DNA of 61,282 nucleotides from Mycolicibacter kumamotonensis (GTDB lineage: Bacteria > Actinomycetota > Actinomycetes > Mycobacteriales > Mycobacteriaceae): NCBI RefSeq assembly GCF_002086285.1, contig NZ_MVHU01000026.1, positions 1-61,282 of the forward strand, written 5' to 3'. This document shows positions 50,108 through 57,786 of this stretch, in pieces. The first letter of the stretch is position 1. Every line of letters starts with the position of its first letter. The position numbers and the translations under genes were made by a program. The notes below the pieces were generated by a model. It was not told the DNA's origin and ran no database searches. It saw only the letters and a list, made by a program, of their open reading frames with translations.

Positions 50108-51503
50108 AGACGGTTTCACCTTCGTCGGAGGTCTTGTCGATGCGTTTGGCCAAATACAGTGCCTCCAAGGCCAATTCGAGTGCGGCAGCTCGTTCGCCCT
50201 CGGATTCGGCGCCGAGGCGCTGGGCGACGGCGTCGATGACCGGCAGTTCCGGCAGCGCCGCCAGCACCGCCTTGGCCGACACCCGCTCCCCGGTCGTCAC
50301 CGCCGCACCCTGCTCCACCGCGGCCACCAGCGGTCCGACGTCGATCCCGCCCAGCGCCCGCGATGCGGTGTCGGCGGTGGCCCGGCGCAGCAGGTGCTCC
50401 AGCACTGCCTGCTCGCGGCCCTCCTCACCGGATTCGAATTCCAGCTTGCCGCGCAGCACGTCGACGATCGTGCTCAGGTCCACCACCCGGGCGACCGGGT
50501 CGGTTTCGCCCAGCACCGCGCCGCGGTGCCGCGCCGAGGCCGCCACCGTCTCCGCGGCGGCGATCGCGAACCGCGCCGAGACACCCGAGCGCTGATCCAC
50601 CGAGCGGGACTCACGCAGGTAGCGGGCGAAGCGGGCCAGCACCGCCAGCAGATAGTGCGGCACCTGCGCGCTCAGGTGGGCCTCCTGGGCGATCACGCCG
50701 ACCTCGGCGTCGAGCTCCAGCGGGTAGTGGGTGCGGATCTCGGCGCCGAAGCGGTCCTTGAGCGGGGTGATGATGCGGCCCCGGTTGGTGTAGTCCTCGG
50801 GGTTGGCGCTGGCCACCACGAGCACGTCCAGCGGCAGCCGCAGCGTGTAGCCGCGCACCTGGATGTCACGCTCCTCCATCACGTTGAGCATCGCCACCTG
50901 GATGCGCTCGGCCAGGTCGGGCAGCTCGTTGACGGCGACGACGCCGCGGTGCGCGCGCGGGATCAGGCCGTAGGCGATGGTCTCGGGGTCACCCAGACTT
51001 CGGCCCTCGGCGACCTTGATCGGGTCGATGTCGCCGACCAGGTCGGCCACGCTGGTGTCCGGGGTGGCGAGTTTCTCGGTGTAGCGCTCGCTGCGGTGCC
51101 GCCAGGTCACCGGCAGGTCGTCGCCGAGCTCGGCGGCCCGCCGAATCGACTCCGGCGTGATCGGCGAATAGGGGTGCTCGCCGAGTTCCGCACCGGCGAT
51201 CACCGGGGTCCACTCGTCGAGCAGCTCGGTCAGCGCCCGCAGCAGCCGGGTCTTGCCCTGTCCGCGCTCGCCGAGCAGCACGATGTCGTGCCCGGCGATC
51301 AGCGCCCGCTCCAACTGCGGCAGCACGGTGTCGTCGAAACCGAAGATCCCCGGCCACAGGGTTGTCGGTTCTTCGCCGTCGGCGAGACGGGCCAGCAGAT
51401 TCTCGGCGATCTCCTGCTTGACCCCCCTTTCGCGGTGGCCGGCGGCTCGCAATTCGCCGAGTGTGGTGGGCAGATCGGGCGGGGAGTTCAGCGCGGTCAC
51501 CAC
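50100..51503 (-). CDS. MoxR-like AAA+ ATPase (magnesium-chelatase type, Rv0958-like)
   Basis: A 467-residue AAA+ ATPase. Walker A is LLGERGQGKTRLL (about 94-106), Walker B-like is RGVVAVNELPDLAERIQ, sensor 1 is VLVVASANPEDYTNRGRI, and the sensor-2 Arg region is RFAIAAAET. This is the BchI/MoxR class that acts on a VWA protein, here the overlapping downstream gene. It is annotated as a magnesium chelatase in M. tuberculosis, but there is no chlorophyll pathway. GTG and ATG alternatives near 51503 leave the N terminus slightly uncertain. Confidence 0.9.
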   Translation of the reverse strand: MVTALNSPPDLPTTLGELRAAGHRERGVKQEIAENLLARLADGEEPTTLWPGIFGFDDTVLPQLERALIAGHDIVLLGERGQGKTRLLRALTELLDEWTPVIAGAELGEHPYSPITPESIRRAAELGDDLPVTWRHRSERYTEKLATPDTSVADLVGDIDPIKVAEGRSLGDPETIAYGLIPRAHRGVVAVNELPDLAERIQVAMLNVMEERDIQVRGYTLRLPLDVLVVASANPEDYTNRGRIITPLKDRFGAEIRTHYPLELDAEVGVIAQEAHLSAQVPHYLLAVLARFARYLRESRSVDQRSGVSARFAIAAAETVAASARHRGAVLGETDPVARVVDLSTIVDVLRGKLEFESGEEGREQAVLEHLLRRATADTASRALGGIDVGPLVAAVEQGAAVTTGERVSAKAVLAALPELPVIDAVAQRLGAESEGERAAALELALEALYLAKRIDKTSDEGETVYG

Positions 51504-51568
51504 TCCAAGCTACGACGGGCGCGGTGGTCCGTCACGGCGTCCCACTTCATCCGCCGCCAAATACCCGA

Positions 51569-51581
51569 TACCCTGGGTACC
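51569..51581 (+). promoter_or_regulatory. Leaderless promoter of the esterase gene
   Basis: TACCCT (51569-51574) is seven bases before the GTG at 51582, fitting leaderless geometry. The -10 lies inside a short perfect palindrome (TACCC-T-GGGTA) that could also bind a regulator. No Shine-Dalgarno is present. Confidence 0.45.
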
Positions 51582-52616
51582 GTGAACTCATCGGAATGGC
51601 GCGATCGACCGGCTCAGACCTATTTCGGCCCGGCCTCCTGGCAGGCTCGGCTGTTGGCATTGGGAGCGGCGATTTTCTTGCGCACCTCGATCGCGGTGCT
51701 GACGATCATCGGCATCGTCGTCAACCGGTTCTGGCCCGCGGCGTTGCAGCGGGCGCGGCTGGACCTCATCGACCAACCGATGCGCTACATCCGGGCGCTG
51801 CCGGGCACCGAGGTGACACGCGAGCGGCTGACCGACTGTCCGGCGGAGTGGGTGGTGGCCCCCTCGGCCCGCGACTCCGACCGGGTGATCGTCTACTTCC
51901 ACGGTTCGGCGCTGGTCACGTTGGGCCTCAATTCGCACCGTCGGTTCGCCAGCAAGCTCTCGGAGGCCACCGGCGCGAAGGTGTTCAATGTCGGTTACCG
52001 CTTGGCGCCGCTGGCCGGCGTCGACGAGGCCATCGCCGACGGCATGTGCGCGTACCGGCATGTGCTGGACGCCGGGTACAGCGCGGATCGCATCGTGATG
52101 GCGGGTGATTCCGCCGGTGGGCTGATGGCGGTGACCACGGCGCTGACGGCGCGTGACGCCGGGCTGCCGGTGCCCGCCGGTCAGGTGTTGATGTCGGCGC
52201 TGACGTCATCGGACATGGAGATCAAACGGCAGGCCGCCCGGGCCCACCGCGATCCGTTCTTCCCGTTCATGGCGTTCATGTTCATCTACCGGGTGTTCGC
52301 CACCGTGAACGGCACCCGCGAGCTGCCGGTGATGCCCCCCGAATCGGAGCTGCACGACCTGGGACCATTCCTGCTGCAGGTCGCCAACAACGAGATGCTG
52401 CGCAACGACACCTTTGTGCTGGCCGACAAACTCACCGCGGCCGGGGTGCCGAACTGGGTGCAGGTCTGGGACCGCGCCTTGCACATGTTCCAGCTCAGCT
52501 TCGACTTCAACCCCGACGCGCGCCGCGCCATCGCCGAGATCGCGGACTTCATCGACTACGTGATGCCCGCCGCGCCGAGTATCGACTCGACGCGCTCAGA
52601 TACGGCCATCCAGTAG
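51582..52616 (+). CDS. Hormone-sensitive-lipase-type alpha/beta-hydrolase (Lip family)
   Basis: A 344-residue esterase. An N-terminal hydrophobic helix (LLALGAAIFLRTSIAVLTIIGIVV) anchors it. The catalytic domain has YFHGSALV (the HGG oxyanion motif is HGS here), YRLAPLAGVDEAIADG, the nucleophile elbow MAGDSAGGLM and a C-terminal His in WDRALHMFQLSFD. This is the mycobacterial Lip/HSL group, hydrolysing short or medium esters. It starts at GTG 51582. It overlaps the 3' end of the convergent TetR gene by 21 bp. Confidence 0.85.
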   Translation: MNSSEWRDRPAQTYFGPASWQARLLALGAAIFLRTSIAVLTIIGIVVNRFWPAALQRARLDLIDQPMRYIRALPGTEVTRERLTDCPAEWVVAPSARDSDRVIVYFHGSALVTLGLNSHRRFASKLSEATGAKVFNVGYRLAPLAGVDEAIADGMCAYRHVLDAGYSADRIVMAGDSAGGLMAVTTALTARDAGLPVPAGQVLMSALTSSDMEIKRQAARAHRDPFFPFMAFMFIYRVFATVNGTRELPVMPPESELHDLGPFLLQVANNEMLRNDTFVLADKLTAAGVPNWVQVWDRALHMFQLSFDFNPDARRAIAEIADFIDYVMPAAPSIDSTRSDTAIQ

Positions 52617-53183
52617 CGTCAGCAGCAGCGGGATCCGGTTCGCCTCGATCTCCGGCTGCGGCAGCACGGCGCGCACGATCGCCGCACCGTCGAAGGTGTT
52701 GGTCAGCAGGGCGACCAGGTTCGGAAAGAGATCCTGCGGAAACGCGTCCGCCCCGGGCAGCACCCGGGCGGCATCGCAGATCTTGGTGCTGTATTCGGCC
52801 AGCACCTCTTGCAGCGTCTCTCGCAGCTTGTCGTCGGTGCGGGCGGCGATCAGCAGCTCATAGACCACCGCGTTGGTCGAGTTGGCGGTCAGGTCGCGCA
52901 GCACCGTCAGCACCGCTTCCAGCGCCGGCACCTCCGCCGGGATCTCGGCGACCTGCTTGTCGAACTGCTCCAGCTGGCGGCGCAGCACTTCGCGTGCGGT
53001 GGCGGCCATGAAGTCGCCCATGGTGCCGAAGTGGCGGAACAACGCCCCGTCGGAGACCCCGGCGCGCGCGGCGATCACCTTGGCCGACGCCCGGGCGTAG
53101 CCGATCTCGGCGATGGTGGTGATGCTGGCGTCGAGCAGGCGCGCGACGGTGGTCTCACGACGCTCCTGCTGGGTTCTGGCCAT
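52596..53183 (-). CDS. TetR-family regulator downstream of the amidohydrolase
   Basis: A 195-residue TetR repressor with a helix-turn-helix at about 12-60 (TVARLLDASITTIAEIGYARASAKVIAARAGVSDGALFRHFG in segments). The effector domain includes YELLIAARTDDKLRETLQ. It begins three bases after the amidohydrolase stop, so the two share a transcript. A perfect dyad (54973-54993) lies before that transcript, and autoregulation of the two-gene operon is likely. Confidence 0.88.
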   Translation of the reverse strand: MARTQQERRETTVARLLDASITTIAEIGYARASAKVIAARAGVSDGALFRHFGTMGDFMAATAREVLRRQLEQFDKQVAEIPAEVPALEAVLTVLRDLTANSTNAVVYELLIAARTDDKLRETLQEVLAEYSTKICDAARVLPGADAFPQDLFPNLVALLTNTFDGAAIVRAVLPQPEIEANRIPLLLTLLDGRI

Positions 53184-53186
53184 GCG

Positions 53187-54962
53187 CTACACCGCTTGCA
53201 GCTCACGGGATCCGGCGCGCAGGAACCGGCCGGACTTCATCGTGGTGCCGAAGCCGTCGCAGAACCGGCCGTTGCGGTACACCACGGCGCCGCCTACCCC
53301 GGTCGCCACCACCGCGTCGTCGTTGCGGTTGACCATCCGGGAAAGCCCGCCGTAGAACGGGACCTGCTCCTCGTGATAGGCGTCCACGGAGTCGTTCAGG
53401 CCGGCCGGGTCGATCACCACGAAGTCCGCCCGGTCGCCGGGACGCAGTGTGCCGGCGTCGAAGCCGAACCAGTCGGCGACCTCGGAGGTCAACCGGTACA
53501 CGGCCCGTTGCACACTCATGAACGGTCGACCGGCCGCCTCGGCGTCGCGTACCCGCTTGAGCAGCCGCAGCGAGAAGTTGTAGAACGCCATGTTGCGCAG
53601 GTGCGCCCCGGCGTCGGAGAACCCCATGTGGATTACCGGCTCGTTCGCCAACTTGTCCAGCTGCTTGGGCCGGTGGTTGGCGACGATGGTGGTCCAGCGG
53701 ACGTTGCGTTCACCGTTGTCCACCAACACATCCAGGAAGGCGTCCAGCGGGTGCAGCCCGCGTTCGTCGGCGATCTGGCCGAAGCTCTTGCCGATCAGGT
53801 TCGCATCCGGGCATTCGACGATCACAGCGTCGTGGAAGTCGCGGTGCCACAACGTCGGACCCAGCTTCTTGCGGTCGAAGGACTTCCGGAACCGGCGGCG
53901 GTACTCGGTGTCGGCCAGCAACGCGTTGCGCTCCAACTGGTCCCGCAGGTGCAGCGCGGCGGTTCCTGCGCCGAACTCTTCGAATACCGGCAGATCGATT
54001 CCGTCGGAATACAATTCGAACGGCACCGGCAGGTGCTGGAACCGGACGCTGGCGTTCAGGACGGCGTTGAGCAGCCTGGCCCCGGGCCCGAAGACCCGGA
54101 CCGCACCGGGCGATGACTTGGCGTCCGCGGAGACCAGCAGGCTCATCCGAACTCCGCGCCGACGGCCGAACATGCTGCTGCTGGCCAGGAAGAAGTTGAG
54201 GGCTGTCAACGGTTTACGGACGTTGGGCGCGCTCTGCAGCATGCGTCCGCGCTTGCGCAACACCTTGATCAGCCGGCGCCGCTCCCGCCAGGTGGCGAAC
54301 GTCGACGGCAGCGCCCGCGAACGGAACCGGTCACCGTCGAGCTTGTCGATGGCCGCGTCCATCCCGGACATGCCCAGCAGGCCGGCGTCGAGGCCCTCGT
54401 CGAGCAGCGCGGCCATCTTCTCCAGTTCGGCATCGGTCGGGATGACGCCGTCGGTGGTGGCGCGATCCAGCCCGAGCACCGCCGTGCGCAGGTCCGAATG
54501 CCCCAGCATGGAGCCGATATTGGGCCCGAGCGGCAACTCCTCGAGGGCCCGTACATACTCGGCCGGGGTCGACCAGGTCTTGTGCGACTGCAACGCATCC
54601 AGCACGAACGTGCGCGGCACCGCCTCGACCCGGCTGAACAGGTCCGCGGCGTCCTCGGCGTCGGCGTACACCGTCGACAGTGAGCAGTTGCCGAGCAGCA
54701 CCGTCGTGACGCCGTGGCGCACCGACTCCCGCAGGCCCGGGTCCAGCAGGACTTCGGCGTCGTAGTGGGTGTGCACGTCGATGAAGCCGGGGACCACCCA
54801 CTTCCCGGCCGCGTCGATCACGTCCGGGCAGTCCGTCTCGTCCAGCTCCCCCGACACGATGTCGGCGACGACGCCGTCGCGGATGCCCAGGGTGCGGACC
54901 TGGGGGGCGTTGCCCAGGCCGTCGAACCACAGGCCGTTGCGGATGATCAGGTCGTAGGTCAC
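53187..54962 (-). CDS. N-acyl-D-amino-acid deacylase / amidohydrolase-family protein
   Basis: A 591-residue amidohydrolase. The N-terminal beta domain is MTYDLIIRNGLWFDGLG, the metal-site HxH is VPGFIDVHTHYDAE (HTH, about 67-69), and a downstream His is in LGHSDLR. Asp in MGFSDAGAHLRNM matches the DAA family. The C-terminal LRPGDRADFVVIDPAGL is the composite beta domain. Family members hydrolyse N-acyl-D-amino acids, hydantoins or related amides. The position of the carboxylated Lys cannot be assigned confidently. It precedes a TetR gene with a dyad in front. Confidence 0.85.
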   Translation of the reverse strand: MTYDLIIRNGLWFDGLGNAPQVRTLGIRDGVVADIVSGELDETDCPDVIDAAGKWVVPGFIDVHTHYDAEVLLDPGLRESVRHGVTTVLLGNCSLSTVYADAEDAADLFSRVEAVPRTFVLDALQSHKTWSTPAEYVRALEELPLGPNIGSMLGHSDLRTAVLGLDRATTDGVIPTDAELEKMAALLDEGLDAGLLGMSGMDAAIDKLDGDRFRSRALPSTFATWRERRRLIKVLRKRGRMLQSAPNVRKPLTALNFFLASSSMFGRRRGVRMSLLVSADAKSSPGAVRVFGPGARLLNAVLNASVRFQHLPVPFELYSDGIDLPVFEEFGAGTAALHLRDQLERNALLADTEYRRRFRKSFDRKKLGPTLWHRDFHDAVIVECPDANLIGKSFGQIADERGLHPLDAFLDVLVDNGERNVRWTTIVANHRPKQLDKLANEPVIHMGFSDAGAHLRNMAFYNFSLRLLKRVRDAEAAGRPFMSVQRAVYRLTSEVADWFGFDAGTLRPGDRADFVVIDPAGLNDSVDAYHEEQVPFYGGLSRMVNRNDDAVVATGVGGAVVYRNGRFCDGFGTTMKSGRFLRAGSRELQAV

Positions 54963-54972
54963 GACGGCACTC

Positions 54973-54993
54973 CTAACTCCGAGGTTGAGTTAG
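54973..54993. promoter_or_regulatory. Perfect dyad upstream of the amidohydrolase-tetR operon
   Basis: CTAACTC-N7-GAGTTAG (21 bp), 10 bp upstream of the amidohydrolase start. Arms are perfect and AT-richer than the surroundings. The likely binder is the TetR encoded by the second gene of the operon. The CTAAC/GTTAG half-site also occurs in the 744-774 repeat. Confidence 0.55.
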
Positions 54994-55025
54994 ATAGTGA
55001 GCGCCTGCAATCTTTTTGTCAAGGG

Positions 55026-56603
55026 TCAGTGCGCGAAGTGCCGCGCCCCGGTCAGGTACAGCGTGATCCCGGCCTCGGCGGCTGCCGCGGTGACCTCGTC
55101 GTCGCGGACCGAGCCGCCCGGGTGCACGATCGCCTTCACCCCCGCCGCGGTCAGGGTCTGCAGCCCGTCGGGGAACGGGAAGAACGCATCGGAGGCCGCC
55201 ACCGCGCCGGCCACCCGCTCACCGCCGCGCTCGACCGCCAACCGGGCCGCATCGACCCGGTTGACCTGGCCCATCCCCACGCCGATGGTGGCGCCGTTGC
55301 CGGCGATGACGATCGCGTTCGACTTCACCGCGCGGCAGGATCGCCAGGCGAAGGCCAGGTCGGCCAGCGTGGCGGGATCGGCCGGTGACCCGGTGGCCAG
55401 CGTCCAGTTCACCGGGTTGTCGCCGTCGGCATCGAGGCCGTCGCGGCTCTGCATCAGCAGCCCGCCGCTGACCTGACGCCACTCGGTGCCGCCCCGCAGC
55501 GGTTCGGAGGCCACCAGTACCCGGATGTTCTTCTTACGCGCCAGGATCTCGACGGCGCCCGGCTCGTAGGCCGGCGCCACGATGACCTCGGTGAAGATGG
55601 TGCTGACGAACTCCGCCATCTCGACGCTGACCTCGGTGTTCGCCGCGATCACCCCACCGAAGGCGCTCAGCGGATCGCATTCGTGGGCTTTGCGATGGGC
55701 GTCGGCCACCGAGGTCGACGACACCGCGATGCCACACGGGTTGGCGTGCTTGATGATCGCCACGCAGATCCCATCGTGATCGAAGGCCGCCCGCCAGGCG
55801 GCATCCGCATCGGTGAAGTTGTTGTAGGACATCTCTTTTCCGTGCAGCTGGTCGGCCTGGGCCAAACCCGGCCAGGCGCCGCTGTCACAGTAGAGCGCGG
55901 CCTGCTGATGCGGGTTCTCGCCGTACCGCAGCTGCGCCGTCCGGCGGTAGGTGCGCCCGAACCACTCGGGCATCGCCTGGCGCGGCTCTCCGGCCCGTTC
56001 GCAGGGCGCCAGCGTCGAGGACATCCACCCGGCGACCGCGACGTCGTATTCGGCCGTGTGCCGAAATGCCAGTGCCGCCAGGCGTTTGCGTTCATCGAGG
56101 GTGAACCCGCCGGCGTTGACCGCGGCCAGCACGCCGTCGTATCCGAGCGGGTCGACCACCACGGCCACACTGGGATGGTTCTTGGCGGCCGCCCGGATCA
56201 TCGACGGCCCACCGATGTCGATCTGCTCGACGCATTCATCGATGCCGGCACCGGAGTCCACGGTCTCGCTGAACGGGTACAGATTGACCACCACCAGCTC
56301 GAACGGCGCGATGTCCAGTTCGCCCAGCGCCGCGGCGTGCTCGGATTTGCGCAGGTCTGCCAGCAGGCCGGCGTGCACCCGCGGGTGCAGGGTCTTGACC
56401 CGGCCGTCGAGCACCTCCGGGAAGCCGGTCAACTGCTCCACCGGTGTCACCGGAATGCCTTTGGCGGCTATCGTTTTCGCGGTGGATCCGGTGGAGACGA
56501 TATCCACGCCGGCGGCATGCAGGCCGGCGGCCAGATCGACCAGGCCGGTCTTGTCGTAGACGCTGATCAACGCCCGACGAATCGGTCGCTTGCCGTCGGT
56601 CAT
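55026..56603 (-). CDS. purH: AICAR transformylase / IMP cyclohydrolase
   Basis: A 525-residue bifunctional enzyme for the last two steps of purine synthesis. The N-terminal IMP cyclohydrolase domain (1 to about 195) has RALISVYDKTGLVDLAAGL, STGSTAKTIAAKGIPVT and GRVKTLHPRVHAGLL. The transformylase domain has RYGENPHQQAALY, HANPCGIAVSS, ECDPLSAFGGVIAAN, and the C-terminal DAFFPFPDGLQTLTAAGVKAIVHPGGSVRDDEV (segments). Its start overlaps purN by four bases. The equivalent is Rv0957. Confidence 0.97.
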   Translation of the reverse strand: MTDGKRPIRRALISVYDKTGLVDLAAGLHAAGVDIVSTGSTAKTIAAKGIPVTPVEQLTGFPEVLDGRVKTLHPRVHAGLLADLRKSEHAAALGELDIAPFELVVVNLYPFSETVDSGAGIDECVEQIDIGGPSMIRAAAKNHPSVAVVVDPLGYDGVLAAVNAGGFTLDERKRLAALAFRHTAEYDVAVAGWMSSTLAPCERAGEPRQAMPEWFGRTYRRTAQLRYGENPHQQAALYCDSGAWPGLAQADQLHGKEMSYNNFTDADAAWRAAFDHDGICVAIIKHANPCGIAVSSTSVADAHRKAHECDPLSAFGGVIAANTEVSVEMAEFVSTIFTEVIVAPAYEPGAVEILARKKNIRVLVASEPLRGGTEWRQVSGGLLMQSRDGLDADGDNPVNWTLATGSPADPATLADLAFAWRSCRAVKSNAIVIAGNGATIGVGMGQVNRVDAARLAVERGGERVAGAVAASDAFFPFPDGLQTLTAAGVKAIVHPGGSVRDDEVTAAAAEAGITLYLTGARHFAH

Positions 56604-57226
56604 CCTATGGTTGCCTTTCGTCCGGTCCAGGTCACGCCGCGGGTCGCCAATGCGGCCAGCACGTCCACCAGGAGCTTGCGCTCCACTGTCTTGATGCGTT
56701 CATGCAGGGTGTCTTCGTCGTCGTCGTCGAGCACGGCGACCGGTTCCTGGGCGAGCACCGGGCCGGTGTCGGTGCCGGCGTCCACCAGATGCACGGTGCA
56801 GCCGGTGACCTTCACCCCGTAGGCCAGCGCATCGGGTACCGCGTGGGCGCCCGGGAAGGCCGGCAGCAGCGCCGGGTGGGTGTTGACGGTGCGTCCCAGA
56901 AACCGGGTGAGAAACTCCGGTCCCAGAATTTTCATGAAACCGGCCGAGACCACCAGGTCCGGGGCGTGCGCCTCGGTGGCCTCCGCCAGGGCCAGATCCC
57001 ATGCCGCTCGGTCGGGATAGTCGGCCATCCGCACGGTGAACACCGGCAGGCCCGCCGATTCGGCGATCTGAACCGCCCGGCAGTCCCGATCGGTGCCGAC
57101 GGCCACCACCCGTGCGGGGTAGTCGCCCACCGCCGCTGCCAGCAGGGACTCGAGCAGCGATCCGGTCCCCGACGCCAGTACCACCAGCCGGGCCGGGGCG
57201 CTGGGGTCGACGTGGATCGGTTGCAC
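56600..57226 (-). CDS. purN: Phosphoribosylglycinamide formyltransferase
   Basis: A 208-residue GAR transformylase using 10-formyl-THF. It has VVLASGTGSLLESLL at the N terminus, DLVVSAGFMKILGPEFL, then the catalytic NTHPALLPAFPGAHA (Asn and His) and TGCTVHLVDAGTDTGPVLAQ (catalytic Asp). The GTG at 57226 (MQPIHVDPSAP) is used. TAGGCT lies 8 bases upstream. It overlaps purH and is the first gene of purN-purH. Confidence 0.95.
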   Translation of the reverse strand: MQPIHVDPSAPARLVVLASGTGSLLESLLAAAVGDYPARVVAVGTDRDCRAVQIAESAGLPVFTVRMADYPDRAAWDLALAEATEAHAPDLVVSAGFMKILGPEFLTRFLGRTVNTHPALLPAFPGAHAVPDALAYGVKVTGCTVHLVDAGTDTGPVLAQEPVAVLDDDDEDTLHERIKTVERKLLVDVLAALATRGVTWTGRKATIG

Positions 57227-57242
57227 GAAGCAAGAGCCTACC

Positions 57243-57259
57243 GCCCGGTACGGCCGGGC
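57243..57259. terminator. Hairpin between the 145-residue gene and purN
   Basis: GCCCGG-TACGG-CCGGGC lies between the stop at 57280 and the purN start at 57226 and could terminate the upstream gene. No U-tract is present, so it may only attenuate. Confidence 0.35.
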
Positions 57260-57279
57260 TATCCGGCCTGTTGCTGCGC

Positions 57280-57717
57280 TTATTCCTGGGTGATTCGCAG
57301 TGCTGCGGCCACGCCGTCTGTCCAGATTTCGACCTTGTCCCAGATCACGTCGGGGTGGCCGACCGGATGGATGCCGCGGCTGATCTTCTCCACTCGATCA
57401 CACGCCAGATTCTGGAAGTCGCGATCATCCAGCTCGGGGAACTCCTCGTATTCGCTGCACAGCTCGGCGCTTTCCAGCCGCTCGTACAGCGCTTCGTCCA
57501 GCGCGCTGGACAGCCCGATCGGAGTTTTCTCCCCGGCCATCTGAAGCCCGACCACGACGCCGTCCACCCAGATGGTCGCCATGACGTCAAGGATCGGCTC
57601 GTGGCCGGGCGGCAGCACCAGCTGGGCCAGTTTCTCGACACGCATGCCCGCCAGCCGGTGCAGATTTCGCGCGCGGGGTCTGACGTTGTCGCTGGCGACG
57701 TCCGTGCCCACAGTCAT
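57280..57717 (-). CDS. Unrecognised protein built from two 47-residue repeats
   Basis: A 145-residue cytosolic protein (ATG 57717) with no family I know. Residues 17-63 and 99-145 align without gaps at 17 identical positions of 47, sharing RVEK, P-x-GH, IW-x-DGV and a final Glu. The linker (64-98) is acidic with a Cys (SALDEALYERLESAELCSEYEEF). The duplication argues that it is a real gene and that each unit is a small fold, or that the two pack as a pseudo-dimer. It sits between perM and purN, where M. tuberculosis has no equivalent that I recall. A GTG alternative start is not needed. Confidence 0.7.
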   Translation of the reverse strand: MTVGTDVASDNVRPRARNLHRLAGMRVEKLAQLVLPPGHEPILDVMATIWVDGVVVGLQMAGEKTPIGLSSALDEALYERLESAELCSEYEEFPELDDRDFQNLACDRVEKISRGIHPVGHPDVIWDKVEIWTDGVAAALRITQE

Positions 57718-57786
57718 GCCACCAATGCGACCAGGACGACGCGAGGAATATAAGGGACTGAAGTCCTCAATTCATACGGTCGCAGC

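Noticed and set aside
50394..51581. N-terminal 396 codons joined to the esterase
   Set aside because: Antisense to the MoxR-like ATPase; the GTG at 51582 follows a leaderless -10.
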